Assembly: GCA_947176785.1 (NCBI GenBank)
Contig: CAMWSA010000130.1
Location: 1-9,203 of the forward strand
Origin: an uncultured Lachnospiraceae bacterium
Lineage (GTDB): Bacteria > Bacillota > Clostridia > Lachnospirales > Lachnospiraceae
Length of the DNA stretch: 9,203 bases
Direction of reading: 5' to 3'
This document shows positions 6,109 through 9,203 of this stretch, piece by piece; position 1 is the first letter of the stretch; each line of letters begins with the position of its first letter. The notes beneath the pieces are model-generated. The model was not told the origin of the DNA, searched no databases, and saw only the letters and a program-made list of their open reading frames with translations. Both the position numbers and the translations under genes were made by a program.

Positions 6109-6860
6109 TTGTGCTGATGAAAAATGAATTTTACAAGCAAAAGCGAGAATGGTCTTTTCTATTTCTTCTGTTGTTGTCCCTGCTTCCTGTATTAACAGGA
6201 GGGGCGGGAGCTATCTTTAATGACATCACGAAAACATTGTCTGATCTGTTCTTTTTTATGAACAACCAGTTTGCAATGTTTTTCCCTATGGTATTGTTTA
6301 TCCTTGTGGGTTTGCTGTTTTATCAAGAATACAAAAACAAAACTTATATCAACTGGATTACTTATGGCTATCCGAAACATAAGCTGTTTTTGACCAAAGT
6401 TCTGGTTGCCCTTTTCATTGGTATTCTATTTGCCATGCTGCTCTTGCTCCTGTTTTTCTGTTTAATAGGAGGGTTAGGCATTACGGGAAAAGTCACCGCA
6501 GATATTTCCGGGCTTCTGGCAATAGCCATTGGCTTTCTGCTGGAAGCTGCCATAATAATACCTGTAACCGTTTGCGCGGGAGCAATCATAATCAACTTAA
6601 GCAGAAACATTATCATTACAAGTGTTACGGGTGTGATCTATGGGTTTGTATCCTGCTTTTTCATCGGTTCGGAAATCGGTTTTATTGTCCCAAACGGATT
6701 TGCATACCGGGTTGCAATTTATTTCTCTGATCAATCGTCTTATTATGATGCTCCTGTCCGGGCTACAATAGGCGGCAGTGCTGCTTCCTTATTTGCATTT
6801 ATTATTCTTCTGGCTGTTGGGGCAGGTCTTTTTGCTCATAAAAAGAAAGTAGAAAGTTAA
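6105..6860 (+). CDS. ABC-2 type permease, partner of the LanF-like ATPase
   Basis: This 251-residue membrane protein has about six hydrophobic segments (near 17-37, 57-74, 97-122, 133-160, 168-190 and 223-245) with a basic end HKKKVES. The N-terminus (MKNEFYKQKREW) matches the amphipathic start of LanE/BcrB-like permeases. Its ATG overlaps the ATPase stop (ATGA), with GAGGAGG upstream inside the ATPase gene. LanFEG systems normally have two different permeases; only one follows here, so it may act as a homodimer like BcrB or an earlier LanG-like gene may have been lost at the right edge of the cassette. It is the last gene of the A+T-rich block. Confidence 0.88.
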   Translation: MIVLMKNEFYKQKREWSFLFLLLLSLLPVLTGGAGAIFNDITKTLSDLFFFMNNQFAMFFPMVLFILVGLLFYQEYKNKTYINWITYGYPKHKLFLTKVLVALFIGILFAMLLLLLFFCLIGGLGITGKVTADISGLLAIAIGFLLEAAIIIPVTVCAGAIIINLSRNIIITSVTGVIYGFVSCFFIGSEIGFIVPNGFAYRVAIYFSDQSSYYDAPVRATIGGSAASLFAFIILLAVGAGLFAHKKKVES

Positions 6861-6965
6861 TCTGTCGTGCGGCGGCAAAAGGGGGGGAACTGCCATGCGG
6901 GCACGGATTATAAGGTTTTTTACAAAAAGACATTGGTTCTGAAGCGTTATAGATGTAAGCGTAAA

Positions 6966-7005
6966 GCAGGTCACAGCCTTTCACAAGCGGCAGGATGTGA
7001 CCTGT
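6966..7005 (+). terminator. Hairpin downstream of the ABC cassette
   Basis: 6967-6975 and 6996-7004 are perfect 9-nt reverse complements, extendable by a G-T pair, around a 20-nt loop that can form a small inner stem. TTTCCTATTTT follows. It is a plausible terminator for the second ABC unit although it lies about 100 nt after the permease stop. The rest of 6861-7060 holds no gene I can support. Confidence 0.5.
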
Positions 7006-7071
7006 TTCCTATTTTGCGGGGCCGCTAAGATTTATATAGAAAAATCCATATCCTATAGATGGAAGAAAATA

Positions 7072-7100
7072 TTGACAAACGATACTTCTTCCTGTAGAAT
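7072..7100 (+). promoter_or_regulatory. Sigma-70 type promoter of the TetR-RpiR operon
   Basis: A perfect -35 TTGACA (7072-7077) and a -10 TAGAAT (7095-7100, one mismatch) are separated by exactly 17 nt. Transcription would start about 33 nt before the TetR-type gene. A weak palindrome with arms ACGA and TCGT (about 7102-7119) lies over the expected start site and could serve autoregulation, but its centre does not match. Confidence 0.8.
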
Positions 7101-7139
7101 AACGAGTGTTATACGTCGTGGTGCAGCAGGAGAAATACT

Positions 7140-7688
7140 ATGCCCAGAAAAGAAAGCATTACCATAGAACAGATATTGGACACCGCTTTTGCCATGACCC
7201 GCAAGGAGGGGTTTGCCAGTGTGACCGCCCGGAAGGTGGCCGCCAAGGCAGGATGTTCCACGCAGCCCATCTTCCGTGTATATAAGAACATGGAGGAACT
7301 GTGGGATGCGGTCTATGAGAAAGCAGCGTTATTTTTTCAAGATTATTACAGTCTCTATCCACAGATGGCTCATGTACCCTTTGTTAATCTGGGAATGGCA
7401 TACATTGCTTTTGCCAGGGAGGAGGGCCACCTGTTTGAACTGCTCTTTCTCTCCCATAGAGAAAACAGGAGGAGTACATATGATATCCTGAATGGCGGTG
7501 ACGGCAATGTGCTGTATGAGATCAACAGAGCCAGGGCCGAGGGGTGCAGCCGCCCGGAGGAGGTTTTTACACGGATGTGGATTTTTATCCACGGCAGTGC
7601 CTGCATGACATTGACCGGGGATTATGATCTGTCCAATGCGGAGACCCTGTCGTTGCTGAAACAGGTCTACGGACAGTTTGCCAAATAA
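7140..7688 (+). CDS. TetR/AcrR-family transcriptional regulator
   Basis: This 182-residue DNA-binding protein probably represses or activates nearby genes in response to a ligand. The N-terminal HTH covers about 8-55 (IEQILDTAFAMTRKEGF, then TARKVAAKAGCSTQPIFRVYKN, the latter containing the recognition helix). The remainder is an all-helical ligand domain of the type with a FAREEGHLFELLF segment and a C-terminal IFIHGSACM helix. ATG 7140 has AGGAG 7 nt upstream. A strong promoter lies directly ahead, and the gene is followed after 27 nt by the RpiR-type gene, so the two are likely cotranscribed. Base use is more G+C-rich than in the ABC cassette. The ligand and targets cannot be told from the sequence. 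Confidence 0.9.
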   Translation: MPRKESITIEQILDTAFAMTRKEGFASVTARKVAAKAGCSTQPIFRVYKNMEELWDAVYEKAALFFQDYYSLYPQMAHVPFVNLGMAYIAFAREEGHLFELLFLSHRENRRSTYDILNGGDGNVLYEINRARAEGCSRPEEVFTRMWIFIHGSACMTLTGDYDLSNAETLSLLKQVYGQFAK

Positions 7689-7715
7689 AATGAAGAGGGC
7701 GGAGGAGTATTGCAG

Positions 7716-8630
7716 ATGCAATATGATGTACTTGACAGGATCAGGGAACAGTATGGGGACATGAGCAAGGGACACAAAAAGATCGCCTCCTTCATTTTGG
7801 AGCATTACGATCAGGCCGTGTTTATGACAGCGGCCCGGCTGGGAGATGCCCTGCGGATCAGCGAATCCACGGTGGTGCGCTTTGCGGCGGGAATCGGCTA
7901 CAAGGGCTATCCGGAGTTCCAGAGGGCGCTGGAGGGATGCGTGCAGACAAAGCTTAGCAGTGTCCAGAAGATTGATGCCAAATACGGGCACAGCACCCAA
8001 TCCGAGATATTGACATCTGTGCTGACGGCTGATATGGACAAGCTGCAGCACACCATAGAGCATCTGGATGCGGCGGCTTTTGAGACGGCGGTGGACATCA
8101 TTTTGACAGCGGATCATATCTATATTATGGGGCTGCGCAGCAACGAGCCGCTGGCGGAGTTTTTACATTTTTATCTGAATATGATCAGGGGCAATGTGGT
8201 GCTTCTAAAGACCACCAGTGTCAGCGAGACTTTTGAGCAGATGATTCGGATCAGCGGGAAGGACTGTTTTATCGGCATCAGTTTTCCGCGGTATTCCATG
8301 CGTACCCTCAAGGCCATGGAATTTGCCAATGACAGAAACGCCAAGGTGATCGCTATCACCGACACCATTCATTCTCCCATGAACCTGTATTCTTCCTGCA
8401 ATCTGTTGGCCCGCAGTGATATGGTATCCATTGTGGATTCCCTGGTGGCACCCCTGAGTGTGATCAATGCCCTGGTGGTGGCCATGTGCCTGAAATGTCC
8501 CCAGGAAGTAAAGCGGAACCTGGAGATGCTGGAGGAGACCTGGAATAATTATCAGGTGTACCTGAATGACGAGATCAATTTTATCGACGATGAGCCGATC
8601 TTGAATTATTCGCTACGGCGAGAAGAATAG
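7716..8630 (+). CDS. MurR/RpiR-family transcriptional regulator (HTH plus SIS domain)
   Basis: This 304-residue regulator normally senses a phosphosugar and controls sugar or amino-sugar metabolism. The HTH_6 domain (about 1-77) carries the family pattern SKGHKKIASFILEHYDQAVF, then SESTVVRFAAGIGYKGYPEF. The SIS sugar-phosphate isomerase-like domain (about 120-260) includes IMGLRSNEPLAEF and GISFPRYSMRTLKAMEFA, followed by KVIAITD. I chose ATG 7716, which has GGAGGAG (7701-7707) 8 nt upstream; the TTG at 7710 leaves only 2 nt. No sugar gene is adjacent in the window; the neighbours are a TetR regulator and a flavoprotein, so the regulon is likely elsewhere. Pairing two unrelated regulators in one transcript is somewhat unusual. 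Confidence 0.93.
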   Translation: MQYDVLDRIREQYGDMSKGHKKIASFILEHYDQAVFMTAARLGDALRISESTVVRFAAGIGYKGYPEFQRALEGCVQTKLSSVQKIDAKYGHSTQSEILTSVLTADMDKLQHTIEHLDAAAFETAVDIILTADHIYIMGLRSNEPLAEFLHFYLNMIRGNVVLLKTTSVSETFEQMIRISGKDCFIGISFPRYSMRTLKAMEFANDRNAKVIAITDTIHSPMNLYSSCNLLARSDMVSIVDSLVAPLSVINALVVAMCLKCPQEVKRNLEMLEETWNNYQVYLNDEINFIDDEPILNYSLRREE

Positions 8631-8694
8631 TGTGAGAAGTACTTTCAGCCACTCACAGCAGAGGCTGTTTCGTGGAGAAGTACTAAGTCTCACA
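8631..8694 (+). repeat. Inverted/direct repeat region after the RpiR-type gene
   Basis: TGTGAGAAGTACT (8631-8643) can pair with AGTACT-AAG-TCTCACA (8679-8694) with a 3-nt bulge, and CAGCC (8646-8650) pairs with GGCTG (8663-8667) inside. GAGAAGTACT also occurs as a direct repeat at 8634 and 8675. It starts at the stop codon of the regulator. It may be part of a terminator or a structured 3' end. Confidence 0.6.
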
Positions 8695-8696
8695 CA

Positions 8697-8725
8697 GGGG
8701 AATGCCCAAAATACGGGCATTCTCC
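8697..8725 (+). terminator. Hairpin, probable terminator of the TetR-RpiR operon
   Basis: 8697-8707 and 8715-8725 pair over 11 positions with one G-T around a 7-nt loop. No clear T-run follows, so it may be a weak or factor-assisted terminator. Smaller stems follow at about 8739-8757 (six pairs) and 8768-8787 (eight pairs, 4-nt loop). Confidence 0.55.
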
Positions 8726-8810
8726 GTACAGATTTGAGATTCCGCAGAGTGGAATCGTGGCGGTTGGGGTGAAAAAGGATTTTCACCATCCAGATTTAAG
8801 TACACGCTGA

Positions 8811-8877
8811 AGCGGGCCGTTGGGAGTTAGTGTATAATAGTATCCCGCTACAGCGGGCGGATTGGAGTTTGTGCATA
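8811..8877 (+). promoter_or_regulatory. Imperfect 41-nt duplication with -10 element ahead of the flavoprotein gene
   Basis: 8811-8836 and 8852-8877 match at 21 of 26 positions with an offset of 41 nt. The first copy leads into TATAAT (8833-8838), the second into the start codon. No good -35 was found 16-18 nt upstream of TATAAT. Between them, CCCGCT (8844-8849) pairs with AGCGGG (8852-8857), a possible operator over the transcription start. Confidence 0.5.
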
Positions 8878-9203
8878 TGCATGTGATTGTGGTTGGCGGC
8901 GGGGCGGCCGGGATGATGGCGGCCATAGCGGCAGCGCAGACAGGGACCGGCGGTGAAACCGTAGACAAGACCCGGGTGACACTGTTGGAACAGAACGAGA
9001 AGCTGGGCAAAAAGCTGTTTATAACCGGCAAGGGCAGGTGCAATGTGACCAACGCCGGGGACATGGACAGCCTGTTTGAAAATGTGATGACTAACGCCAG
9101 GTTTTTATACAGTGCCTTTTACAGCTTTGACAACCGGGCTGTGATGGCGTTATTGGAGGAGGAGGGGTGTCCCCTGAAAATAGAGCGGGGGGAGCGGGTA
9201 TTC
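8877..9203 (+). CDS. HI0933/BaiN-type NAD(P)/FAD-dependent oxidoreductase, 5' part
   Basis: The frame is open to the window edge, giving 109 residues of a protein usually near 400-420. It starts with a Rossmann FAD-binding motif (VIVVGGGAAGMMAAIAAA, about 3-20) and has the family hallmark KLFITGKGRCNVTN near 46-59. Members are cytosolic flavoproteins of largely unknown substrate; some reduce bile-acid intermediates, but that cannot be inferred here. The first loop, between the glycine motif and TLLEQNEKLGKK, is longer than usual (TGTGGETVDKTRV). ATG 8877 has TTGGAG about 9 nt upstream; GTG 8883 is a less likely alternative. It seems to be its own transcription unit, with the -10 element about 40 nt ahead. 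Confidence 0.9.
   Translation, partial: MHVIVVGGGAAGMMAAIAAAQTGTGGETVDKTRVTLLEQNEKLGKKLFITGKGRCNVTNAGDMDSLFENVMTNARFLYSAFYSFDNRAVMALLEEEGCPLKIERGERVF

Noticed and set aside
6895..6942. 15-codon ORF after a G-rich tract downstream of the second permease
   Set aside because: The G7 tract could act as a ribosome binding site, but the peptide is too short to support. It might be the 5' stub of a gene lost at the cassette edge.
1679..7054. ATATCC near both edges of the cassette as possible attachment-site duplication
   Set aside because: Only about six A/T-rich bases match, it is not placed symmetrically at the edges, and no integrase gene is present.
7329..8117. 262-codon ORF on the minus strand across the TetR and RpiR genes
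   Set aside because: It spans two clear sense genes and their intergenic gap, and its translation shows no recognisable domain.

Overview
The window looks like the chromosome of a gut Lachnospiraceae-type (Clostridia) Firmicute. The grounds are strong AGGAGG-type ribosome binding sites, a stand-alone carboxyltransferase subunit of the split oxaloacetate decarboxylase/pyruvate carboxylase type, and a bacitracin/lantibiotic-type two-component plus ABC-2 cassette. The species cannot be read from the sequence. All genes found are on the + strand.

Layout. (1) 1-192: two copies of a 76-nt sequence, 75/76 identical, repeated at a 101-nt period just upstream of oadA. (2) 193-1620: oadA, a carboxyltransferase without its own biotin domain, closed by a hairpin at 1647-1677. 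(3) 1621-1931: no intact gene; it holds the terminator, a 90-nt inverted repeat with a perfect 19-bp core, and what looks like the C-terminal remnant of a small excisionase-like HTH protein. (4) 1932-6860: a visibly more A+T-rich cassette. Its first unit is a response regulator, an ABC ATPase, an ABC-2 permease and a histidine kinase, with gaps of 0 to 4 nt, ended by a UUCG-loop terminator. Its second unit, with its own control region, is a 38-codon membrane peptide, a LanF-like ATPase and an ABC-2 permease. (5) 6861-7139: intergenic, with a hairpin and then a near-consensus promoter. (6) 7140-8630: a TetR-family and an RpiR-family regulator, probably cotranscribed. (7) 8631-8876: several inverted repeats, an imperfect 41-nt duplication and a -10 element. 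(8) 8877 to the window end: the 5' part of an HI0933-family flavoprotein.

How the cassette may work. The kinase has one membrane segment and no extracellular sensor domain. Between the regulator and kinase genes sits an ATPase with four unusual features: an LPFFM sequence where LSGGQ is expected, Asp in place of the catalytic Glu, Gln in place of the switch His, and an intact Walker A. The downstream ATPase has a normal signature, Glu and His, plus the E-loop known from lantibiotic immunity ATPases. My inference is that the first transporter is a sensing partner for the kinase and the second is the resistance pump. The control region before the second unit carries an 11-bp-period direct repeat (possible regulator site) and a long inverted repeat that would bury the ribosome binding site and start codon of the small peptide. 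This two-transporter arrangement is the most interesting system in the window.
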